Assembly (NCBI RefSeq): GCF_902459775.1
Contig: NZ_CABPSQ010000023.1
Coordinates: 1 to 35,062, forward strand
Length of the DNA: 35,062 nt
Direction of reading: 5' to 3'
Source of the DNA: Pandoraea captiosa
GTDB taxonomy: Bacteria > Pseudomonadota > Gammaproteobacteria > Burkholderiales > Burkholderiaceae
Positions 7,514-16,089 of the stretch are shown here, one piece after another. Position numbers and translations under genes: made by a program. The first letter of the stretch is position 1; each line of letters begins with the position of its first letter. Under the pieces are notes generated by a model. It was not told the origin of the DNA and searched no databases. It worked only from the letters and a program-made list of their open reading frames with translations.

Positions 7514-7690
7514 GAACGCCCATGGCACTGAATACGGTGCCCGGGGCGGACCTCCGGTCACGCCCGCGCGCTCGAGTGAGCCGTGCCAATGCCTGCGCAC
7601 ATCTTTCGGTTGCGCCGACGGAAGGTCCCGGCCGTGGCGCCACTGGCGGCCCGTCTACGCATCGCCGCCGATCGGGCAATCGCGGCAATC

Positions 7691-7726
7691 GTTACTAACG
7701 TTACTAACGTTGCTAACGTTACTAGC
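7691..7726. repeat. 9-bp tandem repeat, 4 copies, containing a stop codon
   Basis: GTTACTAAC, GTTACTAAC, GTTGCTAAC, GTTACTAGC. The last unit carries the stop codon (7722-7724 on the minus strand) of the metallo-beta-lactamase gene, so copy-number change would alter only the 3' untranslated side. Confidence 0.85.
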
Positions 7727-9440
7727 GCCGCAAGCGCCACTCCCCAGCGTCGGATACCTCAGCCCGGCCATCTTCCGCGAGCTTTTCCAGATGCGCCCGC
7801 AGCGAACGCCGCGCAACGCCATGCCGCGCGGCGGGCACGTCGGCATACACCAGCGGCGTTAGCGCTTCGATGCTCGCGGCTCCGCTCCGCTCAAGCGCCT
7901 GCACAGTGCTCGCTTCGCGTGCCAGCCGATGAGTGATGAGTCGCGCAATGCGCTGCGCCGGGCGATCCATCACGAACCCGTGCCCGGGGGCAAGCCACTC
8001 AGGGCCGAGTGTCGCGAGCTTTTCAAGCGAGGCCAGATAGGTCGCCATGTGACCGTCAGGCGGATTGATCACGACCGTCGAGCCCTGCATGACGTGATCG
8101 CCGGTGAACACGAGCTTCACGTCGTCGAGTTCATAGCAAAGATGGTTGGCCGCATGCCCGGGCGTGTGAATGGCGCGCAGGGTTCGCCCGTCGGGCAGCG
8201 CGACTTCATCGCCATCCGATAGCGTCACATCCGGCACGAAAAGGGTATCTTGCCCCTCGCTGTGACGCGCTGGCAGACCATAGGTCGTGGCGTTCGTGTG
8301 TTGTTTGAGCAGCCGCGCCCCCGGCGAATGATCGCGATGGGTATGCGTCACGAAAATCTGTCGGATGGCGCCCGGCGCGGCGCGCAAAATGGCGTCGATA
8401 TGGACCGGATCGTCGGGCCCCGGGTCGATGACGGCCCAGCCATTGTCGGCGCCCCCACCGACGAGATACGTATTCGTGCCGGGGCCGGTCATCATGCCCG
8501 GATTCGGCGCGGCGATACGCAGCACGCCGGGCATGAGCGTCACCACCTGCCCGGGGAGGATCTCGTAGCTTCCCGTGCCTCGCGCCTCGGGATCCGTCAG
8601 TGTGAGTTCGGCCCATGCCGGTTCATCCGGCGTGACGGGCCAGCGGCCACGTTTGCCATTCGCGAGACGCGGCTCGATCCGCGGCACTTCACGCAACGCT
8701 GCCGCCGTCGATACTGCCCGTTCGGCCGTTGCCATGCTCTCCAACCATTGCAGCAGCTTGCGTGTCGGTGGCAGCAGGCGCAATTGATCGGCGTGTGCCA
8801 GTGCATAGCGCGGACGCATCCAGCGATGCGCGGCCGTCTCGGTGTGATCGACTTCGACTTGCTGACCGTCGGGCAGCAGGGCCAGGAAAAATCGCGTATC
8901 GAAACGCTTGGGCAGCGCCAACGGCGTGACCCAATGACTGAGGTAATGCAGATGGCGGGGCGCGAGCCGGACCTTGCGCGAGCGACAAAGCGATGCGATG
9001 TCGATCTTCCCGTCGTGCAGCGCTTCGCGTTGCGCCCGCATGTCGTCCAGGCACTGCGCGTCCAGCGGCGCGCCATCGACGTCTTGCGCGAACAGCACGC
9101 CGGTCTCTTCGAAGCACTCGCGTATTGCCGCGACGTAGTAGTCGAGTCCTCCGGCGTCGAGGGCGAGACGTTGGCTCGCGGTGACGTCGTCCAAGCCCTC
9201 ACACACAGCATGTCCGAGGCGGTCGGTCGTGTCGAGCACACCGCCCGGGAAGACGTAAGCGTCCGAGCTGAAATCGCCGGCGCGCACGGCGCGTCGCAGC
9301 AACAGCACTTCCATGCCGCTCGGGCGCTCGCGCAAAACCACGAGACTCGCCGCCATCCGTAGCGACACCGGCGCGCTCGGGCGATGCTCAACTGCGGACG
9401 ACGACGGCAACGCGGCAAAGGTATCCGGACGATCTGTCAT
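7722..9440 (-). CDS. NUDIX hydrolase / metallo-beta-lactamase fusion protein
   Basis: A 572-residue two-domain hydrolase. Residues 28-230 are NUDIX-like: VFPGGVLD (63-70) and RECFEETGVLF (107-117) form a NUDIX box whose first glycine part and REXXEE part are separated by an insert. Residues 295-510 are a metallo-beta-lactamase fold with the zinc motif HTHRDH (366-371), a later TPGHAANH and the GDH of TGDHVMQ. The C-terminal end resembles the winged-helix tail of LACTB2-type enzymes, some of which are endoribonucleases. An in-frame start lies at 9554, but the first 38 residues look random; the ATG at 9440 is preferred, without a strong Shine-Dalgarno. Both catalytic motifs are seen; the substrates (nucleotide, CoA or RNA) are unknown. 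Confidence 0.8.
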   Translation of the reverse strand: MTDRPDTFAALPSSSAVEHRPSAPVSLRMAASLVVLRERPSGMEVLLLRRAVRAGDFSSDAYVFPGGVLDTTDRLGHAVCEGLDDVTASQRLALDAGGLDYYVAAIRECFEETGVLFAQDVDGAPLDAQCLDDMRAQREALHDGKIDIASLCRSRKVRLAPRHLHYLSHWVTPLALPKRFDTRFFLALLPDGQQVEVDHTETAAHRWMRPRYALAHADQLRLLPPTRKLLQWLESMATAERAVSTAAALREVPRIEPRLANGKRGRWPVTPDEPAWAELTLTDPEARGTGSYEILPGQVVTLMPGVLRIAAPNPGMMTGPGTNTYLVGGGADNGWAVIDPGPDDPVHIDAILRAAPGAIRQIFVTHTHRDHSPGARLLKQHTNATTYGLPARHSEGQDTLFVPDVTLSDGDEVALPDGRTLRAIHTPGHAANHLCYELDDVKLVFTGDHVMQGSTVVINPPDGHMATYLASLEKLATLGPEWLAPGHGFVMDRPAQRIARLITHRLAREASTVQALERSGAASIEALTPLVYADVPAARHGVARRSLRAHLEKLAEDGRAEVSDAGEWRLRR

Positions 9441-9660
9441 GACGACGTACGCGCGCAAATCGCGCGAAATGGGAAAGTCCCTAGTGTGCCATCGGAATGG
9501 TGACGCCGCAGGCGGGATGAGCCCCGGATTGAGCGTCAGGTAAGCGTCAGGCAAGCGCCAAATTAAGCGCCAGATTACGCGAGGCCGGGCAGCACGTCAG
9601 TTGTTACAGTACGAATGCGAGGAATTCGGGACGGCGCGGTGAATCGGAGCGGCGCGCGGC

Positions 9661-9700
9661 CGACACCATCCGACACCATCCGACACCATCCGACACCATC
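9661..9700. repeat. 10-bp tandem repeat, 4 perfect copies
   Basis: Four exact copies of CGACACCATC, followed by CGAT of a fifth. It lies between the converging region of the NUDIX/MBL start and the alpha/beta hydrolase stop (32 bp beyond that stop). Confidence 0.9.
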
Positions 9701-9731
9701 CGATGAAGCCCGCCGCTTTCCGCCAGCAATA

Positions 9732-10754
9732 TCAGGCGGCATCATTCGCCGCCTGTGTCGAGACGGTCGTCATCTCGTGACGGGCGCGTTCGTCGGGCAT
9801 CTGCGGCATACGCGCAGCCACCGCGTGCAGCCATTGCGTCGTCGCTTCCGGTTGCGTTACCGGCAGCATGTGACCGCCATCGACGAGCGTCAGACATACA
9901 CGACGGTTTGCAGCGGACATGCGCTCGCCATGCTGCCGGTAATCGAGAATTCGGTCGCCGCGCCCATAAAGGATATCGACGGGCACCGTCAATGCGGCGT
10001 AACGGGCGGCCAGCGCGGGCATGTCCCGTTCTGCCGCGAGAATATCGACGCTGCCTGATTCGAAGTTGCCCGGACGAAAGCCCAGCACGCCGCCACCGCG
10101 AACGAGAAAGTCCTTCGGAGCGTCTTCGGGTCCAAAGACATAAGCGAGCGTAGCGCGTCCCGTCATCATGCCGATGGGCACGGCCAGCGTGCGTCCGACC
10201 CAGCGGCGCCACCACGCATTGCGTATCGCGAGCCCGCGAAAAGCAGCGGGAACCTGGGACACCGGTTGGGTCAGCGGTGCAATCAACGCGAGCGCCGCAA
10301 CGCGCTGCGGATGGTTCAGGGCAAGCGTCAGCGATACGGCACCGCCCAGCGAATGCCCGACGACCAGCGGACGATCCAGTCCGAGCTGGTCGATGGCGCG
10401 TGCGACGACGCTTGCCTGCCATGCCAGGGCGGCGTCGCGTTCCCGGGCCCGCGTGGAATACCCGGAGCCCGGACGGTCGATCAGCACGATGCGATGCGTA
10501 CGCGCCAGTGCCGCCAACGGCAAATAGGCGAAGTTCCGCAACTGTCCGCAAAGGCCGTGAATGAAAACAATCGCCGGGCCCTGGCCGAAGTCCACGTAAT
10601 GCAGCCGTTCGCCGTCAATGTCCAGAAACTGTCCGTCTGGCGGCACGGCAGCTTCGGCACGTCGGGCAACGCGGCGCGTGAAGCGCATCAGCACGGCCAA
10701 CACCGCGATCATTGCGATGGCAAGGCACGCGAGGACATAGAGAATCAGTATCAT
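9732..10754 (-). CDS. Membrane-anchored alpha/beta hydrolase (esterase)
   Basis: A 340-residue alpha/beta-hydrolase with an N-terminal hydrophobic anchor (residues 3-23). The oxyanion HG (66-67), nucleophile elbow VGHSLGGA (132-139, Ser135), an acid in YGRGDRILD and the histidine in DGGHMLP give a complete triad. Its ATG overlaps the stop of the monooxygenase gene (ATGA, 10751-10754), so the two are translated together. In the operon SDR - monooxygenase - hydrolase, the natural role is hydrolysis of the ester made by the monooxygenase, as in bacterial Baeyer-Villiger pathways; this is inference. The position resembles the hydrolase of the mycobacterial mymA operon. Confidence 0.8.
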   Translation of the reverse strand: MILILYVLACLAIAMIAVLAVLMRFTRRVARRAEAAVPPDGQFLDIDGERLHYVDFGQGPAIVFIHGLCGQLRNFAYLPLAALARTHRIVLIDRPGSGYSTRARERDAALAWQASVVARAIDQLGLDRPLVVGHSLGGAVSLTLALNHPQRVAALALIAPLTQPVSQVPAAFRGLAIRNAWWRRWVGRTLAVPIGMMTGRATLAYVFGPEDAPKDFLVRGGGVLGFRPGNFESGSVDILAAERDMPALAARYAALTVPVDILYGRGDRILDYRQHGERMSAANRRVCLTLVDGGHMLPVTQPEATTQWLHAVAARMPQMPDERARHEMTTVSTQAANDAA

Positions 10755-12379
10755 CGCGCACCCGATGCGGCGGCCACGCCATTCGAAACCTTCGATACAT
10801 TCGACACCGGCGGCACCTTCGATACATCGGCAGGCGTCTCACTCGTCTGTGGCACCGCGCGGCGCGTTGCCCGTTGCTCGAAGCGCATCACACCGTCGTC
10901 GACACTGCCCCAACGCATCAGGCGCCAGTCGCGCAGATAGCTTTGGTAGAACACCCACGGCTTGCGTCTGCCCTGTTTGGGAAGCGCCCCGGCGGCGCGT
11001 TGTATGTAGCCGGAGGTGAGACCAATCGCAGGCAAGTCGCCATGCTCGCCCTCGCGCAATTGCGGGACGCACGTGTCGGCGCCATGCGCGCTCATGTGGT
11101 TGATCAGGCGACAGACGTACTGCGCGATCAGTTCGGCCTTCAGGGTCCAGGAGGCATTCGTGTAGCCGAAGATCGACGCCAGATTCGGCACCCCGCTGTA
11201 CATCATGCCCTTGTACGCCACCGTGTCCGGGAGCGACACGGGATTGCCGTCGACAAGCAGTCGCGCACCGCCCATCAATTGCACGCGCAGTCCGGTCGCG
11301 GTCACTACGATGTCCGCGTCGAGCGACTTGCCGTGTCTGAGCGCGATGCCTTGCGGTGTGAACGACGCGATCTCGTCGGTCACGATGCTGGCGCGCCCAC
11401 TGCGCAATGCTTTGAAGATGTCGCCGTTCGGCGCAAGACACAAGCGCTGATCCCAGGGGTTATAGCGGGGCGTGAGATCGCGTTGCACATCGGCGTGGCC
11501 CGCGGCCTGCCGTGCGGCACGCCGGATCAGAACGCGACGGATTGCTTGCGGCCATCGCCGTGCCGCGTTGTAAAAGCCGAGCGTGATCAGAACGTTTTTC
11601 ATGCGGACGATGCGATGCGCGGTGGCTGCGGGCAGCCAGGCGCGCAACCGCTCGGCCACGCCATCGCGCTGAGGCATCGACAGCAGGTAGCTCGGCGAGC
11701 GCTGAAGCATGGTGACATGCGCGGCTGTGGCGGCCAGACTCGGCACCAGGGTGACGGCGGTGGCGCCGCTGCCGATGATGACCACACGTTTGTCGCGATA
11801 GTCGAGATTCGCGGGCCAGTGCTGAGGGTGGACGACGGTGCCGGTGTATGTCTCCATGCCCGGCCAGGTCGGCGCGTGACCGGCGTCGTACGCGTAGTAA
11901 CCGCTGCACATGAACAGGAACCGGCAGGTCAGTGACTGCGTGTCCTGACGTCCGTCGGCATGCGTGCGCTCGATGTCGAGCGTCCAGCGCGCGACGCTCG
12001 AATCCCAACGCGCTTCGCTGAGTTTGTGTCCGTAGCGGATCGCGTCGTCGAGCTGTTCGGCGCGAGCCGTCTCCTTCAGATAATCGAGAATCTTGCCGCC
12101 GTCGGCGATTGCCTGATCGCTCGCCCACGGCCGGAAGCTGAACCCGAGCGTGAACATGTCGGAGTCGGAGCGAACACCGGGATAGCGGAACAGGTCCCAC
12201 GTGCCACCGAGCGATTGACGTGCTTCGAGCATGGCAAAGCTTGTGCCCGGACACCGCTCGCGCAGGTAGTGCGCGGCGGCAATGCCCGACAGTCCCGCGC
12301 CGACGATGATGACGTCGAGGTCTGTGGGCAAAGGTGGCGTCGATGGAGTGGGCGGTGTCGGTCGCGTCGGTGCCGTCAT
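10751..12379 (-). CDS. Flavin-containing / Baeyer-Villiger-type monooxygenase
   Basis: A 542-residue NAD(P)H-dependent flavoprotein. Seen in order: FAD-binding VGAGLSGIAA (26-35), GTWDLFRYPGVRSDSD (59-74) typical of BVMO/FMO enzymes, a Baeyer-Villiger fingerprint with tyrosine in place of phenylalanine (YTGTVVHPQHWP, 178-189), the NADP loop IIGSGATA (201-208) and ATGLRV near the end. It should insert oxygen next to a carbonyl or oxidise a soft heteroatom. The start at 12379 is supported by GGAGGAC eight bases upstream. The last 25 residues are a low-complexity tail (repeated VS-K/N-V) encoded by a 9-bp-based repeat. It lies 26 bp after the SDR gene and overlaps the hydrolase. The gene order matches the mymA type of operon. 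Confidence 0.85.
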   Translation of the reverse strand: MTAPTRPTPPTPSTPPLPTDLDVIIVGAGLSGIAAAHYLRERCPGTSFAMLEARQSLGGTWDLFRYPGVRSDSDMFTLGFSFRPWASDQAIADGGKILDYLKETARAEQLDDAIRYGHKLSEARWDSSVARWTLDIERTHADGRQDTQSLTCRFLFMCSGYYAYDAGHAPTWPGMETYTGTVVHPQHWPANLDYRDKRVVIIGSGATAVTLVPSLAATAAHVTMLQRSPSYLLSMPQRDGVAERLRAWLPAATAHRIVRMKNVLITLGFYNAARRWPQAIRRVLIRRAARQAAGHADVQRDLTPRYNPWDQRLCLAPNGDIFKALRSGRASIVTDEIASFTPQGIALRHGKSLDADIVVTATGLRVQLMGGARLLVDGNPVSLPDTVAYKGMMYSGVPNLASIFGYTNASWTLKAELIAQYVCRLINHMSAHGADTCVPQLREGEHGDLPAIGLTSGYIQRAAGALPKQGRRKPWVFYQSYLRDWRLMRWGSVDDGVMRFEQRATRRAVPQTSETPADVSKVPPVSNVSKVSNGVAAASGAR

Positions 12380-12405
12380 GACGATGTCCTCCGGTTGGCG
12401 CTGCA

Positions 12406-13305
12406 TCAGTTCGTGGATGGCGTAGAGGCGTCGGTCGCCGCAGCACTGCTTCGCGAGCGCTTTGCCGACATGGCGGCGCGTCGGTAGAACCACACGACCA
12501 ACGTCTGATAGCTCGCCCCCAGCAGGCGGGCCAGCTTGTCGACGCGGCGTGCGTCCGGCCCGACGAGCACGCGCCGCGCATTGCGCGCCACACCGGTGAG
12601 GATCTGGCGCGCCGCCGCGTCCGCACTTGTCACATCGATGAGTTTGTTGGCGCGGCGCCGGTGCGTCTGCGGGTCGACGCCGGTCAATGCGGTGATGCTG
12701 TCGTCGATGCGGGACGCCGCCACGATGTTCGTCGCGACGCCGCCCGGATGCACGCACGTGCACGACACCGGCGAGCCCGCGAGATCGAGCTCCATGCGCA
12801 ACGCTTCGGTGAAGCCGCGCACGGCAAACTTGCTGGCGTTGTAGGCCGATTGGGTGGGCATGGCGATGATGCCGAACAGGCTCGACGTATTGACGATGTG
12901 ACCCTCGCCGGACGCGGCGAGGTAGGGCAGGAACGCCTGCGTGCCGTGAACGACGCCCCAGAAGTTGATGTTCATGAGCCAGACCAGATCGTCGTGTCGT
13001 GCTGTCGCGGCCGGCACCGATAGCGAGACACCGGCGTTATTGAAGACGAGATTGACCTTGCCGTGCGCTGAGACGGTCTCACGTGCCCAGTCGAAGACGG
13101 CCTCGCGCTCGGCCACATCCAAACGTTGCGACGTGACACGCACGCCCAACGCGCGACAGGCGGCTGCGGTGGCGGCGGCACTCGCCTCGTCGATATCGGA
13201 CAGCGCGAGATGCGCACCCCGACGCGCCAGTTCAAGCGCCAGCGAGCGGCCCATGCCGGATCCTGCCCCGGTAATGGCGGCGACCTTGTCAGTGAACGTC
13301 TTCAT
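12406..13305 (-). CDS. Short-chain dehydrogenase/reductase
   Basis: A 299-residue classical SDR: TGAGSGMG cofactor loop (12-19), D38 after the second strand (SDIDE, suggesting NAD preference), NNAG (89-92), catalytic Ser141/142 in NTSS, and YNASK (Y155, K159). The start at 13305 follows a GGAG at a good distance; an ATG 27 bases upstream has none. It is the first gene of the leftward operon with the monooxygenase and hydrolase, so it probably interconverts an alcohol and the ketone that the monooxygenase uses; this is inferred. The C-terminal 40 residues are basic and serine/threonine-rich. Confidence 0.85.
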   Translation of the reverse strand: MKTFTDKVAAITGAGSGMGRSLALELARRGAHLALSDIDEASAAATAAACRALGVRVTSQRLDVAEREAVFDWARETVSAHGKVNLVFNNAGVSLSVPAATARHDDLVWLMNINFWGVVHGTQAFLPYLAASGEGHIVNTSSLFGIIAMPTQSAYNASKFAVRGFTEALRMELDLAGSPVSCTCVHPGGVATNIVAASRIDDSITALTGVDPQTHRRRANKLIDVTSADAAARQILTGVARNARRVLVGPDARRVDKLARLLGASYQTLVVWFYRRAAMSAKRSRSSAAATDASTPSTN

Positions 13306-13410
13306 TGCGCTGTCTCCGTGGCGGCGCGGCATCGACGGTCGTGCGTGCCGCTATCGAGCGCGCCCGGCGAGCGCGCCCGTGTCGCCGATGAATCGCTTGA
13401 AAAGATTCGT

Positions 13411-13446
13411 CCGGCAATTCATCCGGCAATTCATCCGGCAATTCAT
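13411..13446. repeat. 12-bp tandem repeat, 3 perfect copies, in a divergent promoter region
   Basis: CCGGCAATTCAT repeated exactly three times, between the SDR gene (start 13305) and the TetR gene. Unlike the other repeats here, it is in an upstream region, so copy number could affect promoter spacing or regulator binding. Confidence 0.85.
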
Positions 13447-13543
13447 CCAATTATTTTGGTGTTGCGTGTCACCACTTTAGTTTTTCGTCGCAGTGATGTC
13501 AAATAGCGAAATGGAACAGGGACTCGAATCGAAGGACATGACG

Positions 13544-14194
13544 ATGGGCGCTGAGGGCGATCAACGCGATCCCGCCGCGCCCGGGCGGCGCTATGGCGGT
13601 GTGGGACAGGCGCAGCGCGACCAGGCGCGCCGTGCGGCGCTGATCGACGCCGCCACCGAAGTGTTCGGCACGCTCGGCTTTCGCCGGGCCACCGTGCGCT
13701 CGGTGTGCGGGCTGGCCCGGCTCAACGACCGGTACTTCTATGCGGCGTTCGACAACATGGAGCACTTGCTGCGAGCGACGTACGCGCACCACGCGCAAGC
13801 GTTGCTCGGGCAGTTGCAGTCCGCCATTGCTGCGAGCGAGCCGACGCTCGAGGCGCGCCTGGACGCGGGGCTGAATGCTTTCTTTGCGTTCTTGCGCAAT
13901 CCTCACGCGGCGCGGGTGTTACTGCTCGAAGTGATGGGCGTAAGCCCGGAGACGGATCAGACGTACCAACGCTACATCTTCGAGTTCGCGAAGCTCATTC
14001 TTGCCATGACGCCTGTCACGCAGAGGTCCGCGCCGCTTGACGACGAGGCGCAGGCACAGGCGCGCATCGTCGGCCTGGCGCTTGTCGGCGCCATGACGAA
14101 CGCTGGCACGGCGTGGGTGCTCACGGGCTATCAGGACCCCCAGGCGCGCATGGTGGCGAGTTGCCGTCGCGTGCTTGGCGGTGCGTTGGCCTGA
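13544..14194 (+). CDS. TetR/AcrR-family transcriptional regulator
   Basis: A 216-residue regulator with an N-terminal helix-turn-helix ([48 protein letters not shown], about residues 29-76) and a larger all-helical ligand domain. The start is uncertain. Codons at 13493 (GTG), 13496, 13511, 13538 and 13544 are all in frame; only 13544 has AAGGA at a usable distance, so it is chosen. It is divergent from the SDR - monooxygenase - hydrolase operon across about 240 bp and is probably its repressor, lifted by a pathway substrate. No clear inverted-repeat operator was found in that gap, only the 12-bp direct repeat. Confidence 0.75.
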   Translation: MGAEGDQRDPAAPGRRYGGVGQAQRDQARRAALIDAATEVFGTLGFRRATVRSVCGLARLNDRYFYAAFDNMEHLLRATYAHHAQALLGQLQSAIAASEPTLEARLDAGLNAFFAFLRNPHAARVLLLEVMGVSPETDQTYQRYIFEFAKLILAMTPVTQRSAPLDDEAQAQARIVGLALVGAMTNAGTAWVLTGYQDPQARMVASCRRVLGGALA

Positions 14195-14302
14195 TCCGCC
14201 GACACGCCGCGCCGTGCCTGTCATGCACATGGCGCACATTGCACACATTGCCGTGTGCGCACTTCGCAAGAAGGGAAGTGCCGCATCGTCGTGCAGGCTC
14301 GC

Positions 14303-14308
14303 TACAAT
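14303..14308 (+). promoter_or_regulatory. Possible -10 box of purT
   Basis: TACAAT matches five of six consensus bases and lies 95 bp before the purT start. The sequence 17 bases upstream is a poor -35, so this is only a weak proposal. Confidence 0.25.
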
Positions 14309-14402
14309 ACGCCTTTCGCGTACGACACCTCATGCGGCGAGCCACCCACAGGTTTGCGATGCCGGTCGTCCTCACTCATTTCTCACTCTCCAAAGGTCGA
14401 AA

Positions 14403-15605
14403 ATGACCACTATCGGAACCCCGCTGTCGCCGAATGCGACGAAGGTCATGCTGTTGGGCGCAGGCGAGCTCGGTCGCGAAGTGCTGATCGCATTGCAGCG
14501 CCTTGGTGTCGAGACGATTGCCGTCGATCGCTACGAAAATGCGCCGGGCCAGCAGGTCGCGCACCACGCGCGCACGATTGCGATGACGGACCCCGAGCAG
14601 CTCAAGGCGCTGATCGAAGCCGAGAAACCGGATCTCGTCGTGCCCGAGATCGAGGCGATTGCCACCCCCATGCTCGAAGCGCTGGAAGCCGAAGGCGTGG
14701 TGCGCGTGATCCCGACGGCGCGCGCCGCGCGCCTGACGATGGACCGTGAAGGCATCCGCCGTCTGGCCGCCGAGACGCTGGGCCTGCCCACGAGTCCGTA
14801 CCAGTTCTGCGATTCACTCGAACAATTGCAAGCGGCCATCGACGGCGGCATCGGTTATCCGTGCATCGTCAAGCCTGTGATGAGCAGTTCGGGCAAAGGG
14901 CAGAGCAAGATCGACAGCGCAGCCGACGTGAAGGCCGCGTGGGACTACGCCATGGCGGGCGGTCGCGTGAGCCACGGCCGCATCATCGTGGAAGGCTTCA
15001 TCGACTTCGATTACGAGATCACGTTGCTGACCGTGCGTGCACGGGGAGCGGACGCGCAAGTCGAAACGCACTTCTGCGCACCGATCGGGCACAAGCAGGT
15101 CAGCGGTGATTACGTGGAGAGCTGGCAGCCGCATCCGATGTCGTCGGTTGCGCTTGAGCGCGCGCGCGTGATCGCGCGTGAGGTGACGAACAATCTCGGC
15201 GGGCAGGGCATCTTCGGTGTCGAACTGTTCGTGAAGGGCGACGACGTGTGGTTCAGCGAAGTCAGTCCGCGTCCCCACGACACCGGCATGGTGACGATGA
15301 TCACGCAGTGGCAAAACGAGTTCGAGCTTCACGCGCGTGCGATTCTCGGCCTGCCGGTCAACACCACGTTGAAGACGCCGGGTGCGAGTGCCGTCATCTA
15401 CGGCGGGGTGGATGCGAAGGGGATTGTCTTCGATGGTGTCGATCAGGCGTTGCAGGTGCCGCAGACCGACATCCGCCTGTTCGGCAAGCCGGAGAGTTTC
15501 GTAAAGCGTCGTATGGGTGTGGCGCTCGCTTACGACGAGAACCTCGACGTTGCCCGCAGCAACGCGGTGGAAGCGGCAAGCCGTGTGAAGCCGCGTGCAG
15601 TCTGA
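14403..15605 (+). CDS. purT: Formate-dependent phosphoribosylglycinamide formyltransferase PurT
   Basis: A 400-residue ATP-grasp enzyme that makes formyl-GAR from GAR, formate and ATP in purine synthesis, bypassing folate. The N-terminal Rossmann part ([24 protein letters not shown]), the ATP-grasp core ([16 protein letters not shown], the SSGKGQ loop) and the metal-binding region ([13 protein letters not shown]) are all typical. Length equals E. coli PurT within a few residues. The ATG at 14403 gives the conventional [10 protein letters not shown] start, with AAAGG upstream. It is a single-gene unit with its own terminator. Confidence 0.95.
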   Translation: MTTIGTPLSPNATKVMLLGAGELGREVLIALQRLGVETIAVDRYENAPGQQVAHHARTIAMTDPEQLKALIEAEKPDLVVPEIEAIATPMLEALEAEGVVRVIPTARAARLTMDREGIRRLAAETLGLPTSPYQFCDSLEQLQAAIDGGIGYPCIVKPVMSSSGKGQSKIDSAADVKAAWDYAMAGGRVSHGRIIVEGFIDFDYEITLLTVRARGADAQVETHFCAPIGHKQVSGDYVESWQPHPMSSVALERARVIAREVTNNLGGQGIFGVELFVKGDDVWFSEVSPRPHDTGMVTMITQWQNEFELHARAILGLPVNTTLKTPGASAVIYGGVDAKGIVFDGVDQALQVPQTDIRLFGKPESFVKRRMGVALAYDENLDVARSNAVEAASRVKPRAV

Positions 15606-15647
15606 TCGTTTGACGGCACAAGGCAGTTGTCGTCACATGCGTTAGTA

Positions 15648-15702
15648 GCAGCAAGCGGGCAGCAAGAAGGCAGCAAGAAGGCAGCAAGAAGGCAGCAAGC
15701 GG
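15648..15702. repeat. 11-bp tandem repeat, 5 copies with symmetrical variants
   Basis: Five units of GCAGCAAGxxG. The outer two (15648-15658 and 15692-15702) read GCAGCAAGCGG, the three inner ones GCAGCAAGAAG. It starts 43 bp after the purT stop and runs into the purT terminator. Confidence 0.85.
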
Positions 15703-15740
15703 GCGTCGTAGGCTTCGGCTTACGATGCCCGTTTTCGTTT
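15701..15740 (+). terminator. purT terminator
   Basis: An imperfect hairpin GGGC-TCGTA-GGC/GCT-TACGA-GCCC with a TTCG loop, followed by GTTTTCGTTT. It immediately follows the purT repeat tract. Confidence 0.55.
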
Positions 15741-15777
15741 CGCGACGAGCCGCATGGCGCCAACCCTCCACGGAAAC

Positions 15778-15806
15778 GAAAAAACCCCGCCTGAGCGGGG
15801 TTTTCA
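15778..15806. terminator. Bidirectional terminator between purT and the cold-shock gene
   Basis: AAAACCCCGC-CTGA-GCGGGGTTTT forms a 10-bp stem with A and T tracts on both sides, so it can end transcription in both directions. The leftward cold-shock gene ends 80 bp to the right. Confidence 0.75.
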
Positions 15807-15885
15807 GTTCGGGCAGCGGCTAGGGTTAGCGCACCGCCCGAGGCGCGTCGACCGCGTTAGCGATCGCTCAGCGAAGCATCAGACC

Positions 15886-16089
15886 TTAGATGGGCTGGAT
15901 GTTGCTGGCTTGACGGCCCTTCGGTCCCATCTTCACTTCGAAGCTGACCTTCTGGTTTTCTTGCAGGGACTTGAAGCCCTTTGCCTGGATTTCCGAGAAG
16001 TGAGCGAAGAGATCTTCACCACCTTCGTCCGGCGTAATGAAACCAAAACCCTTGGCGTCGTTGAACCACTTGACGGTACCAGTTGCCAT
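15886..16089 (-). CDS. cspA: Cold-shock domain protein (CspA family)
   Basis: A 67-residue single OB-fold nucleic-acid-binding protein. The RNA-binding motifs KGFGFI (residues 13-18) and DLFAHF (26-31) are intact, and the start [11 protein letters not shown] is canonical. AAGGA lies about 9 bases before the ATG. These proteins melt RNA structure and act as antiterminators; many have long regulated leaders, and no gene is present for over 500 bp upstream. It is transcribed toward purT, with a shared terminator. The copy number of csp genes in the genome is unknown, so whether this is the cold-inducible one cannot be told. Confidence 0.93.
   Translation of the reverse strand: MATGTVKWFNDAKGFGFITPDEGGEDLFAHFSEIQAKGFKSLQENQKVSFEVKMGPKGRQASNIQPI

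Noticed and set aside
7467-7726. CRISPR array
   Set aside because: The repeats are head-to-tail without spacers and only 9-12 bp long.
8250-9362. 370-codon plus-strand frame opposite the NUDIX/MBL gene
   Set aside because: Shadow of the real gene; no domain and arginine/histidine-rich as expected for antisense frames.
10712-11935. 407-codon plus-strand frame opposite the monooxygenase
   Set aside because: Shadow frame; the minus-strand gene has clear FAD and NADP motifs.
14224-14260. Repeated CACATGGCGCACATTGCACA-type sequence as an operator before purT
   Set aside because: The units are irregular and not clearly palindromic; probably low-complexity sequence.
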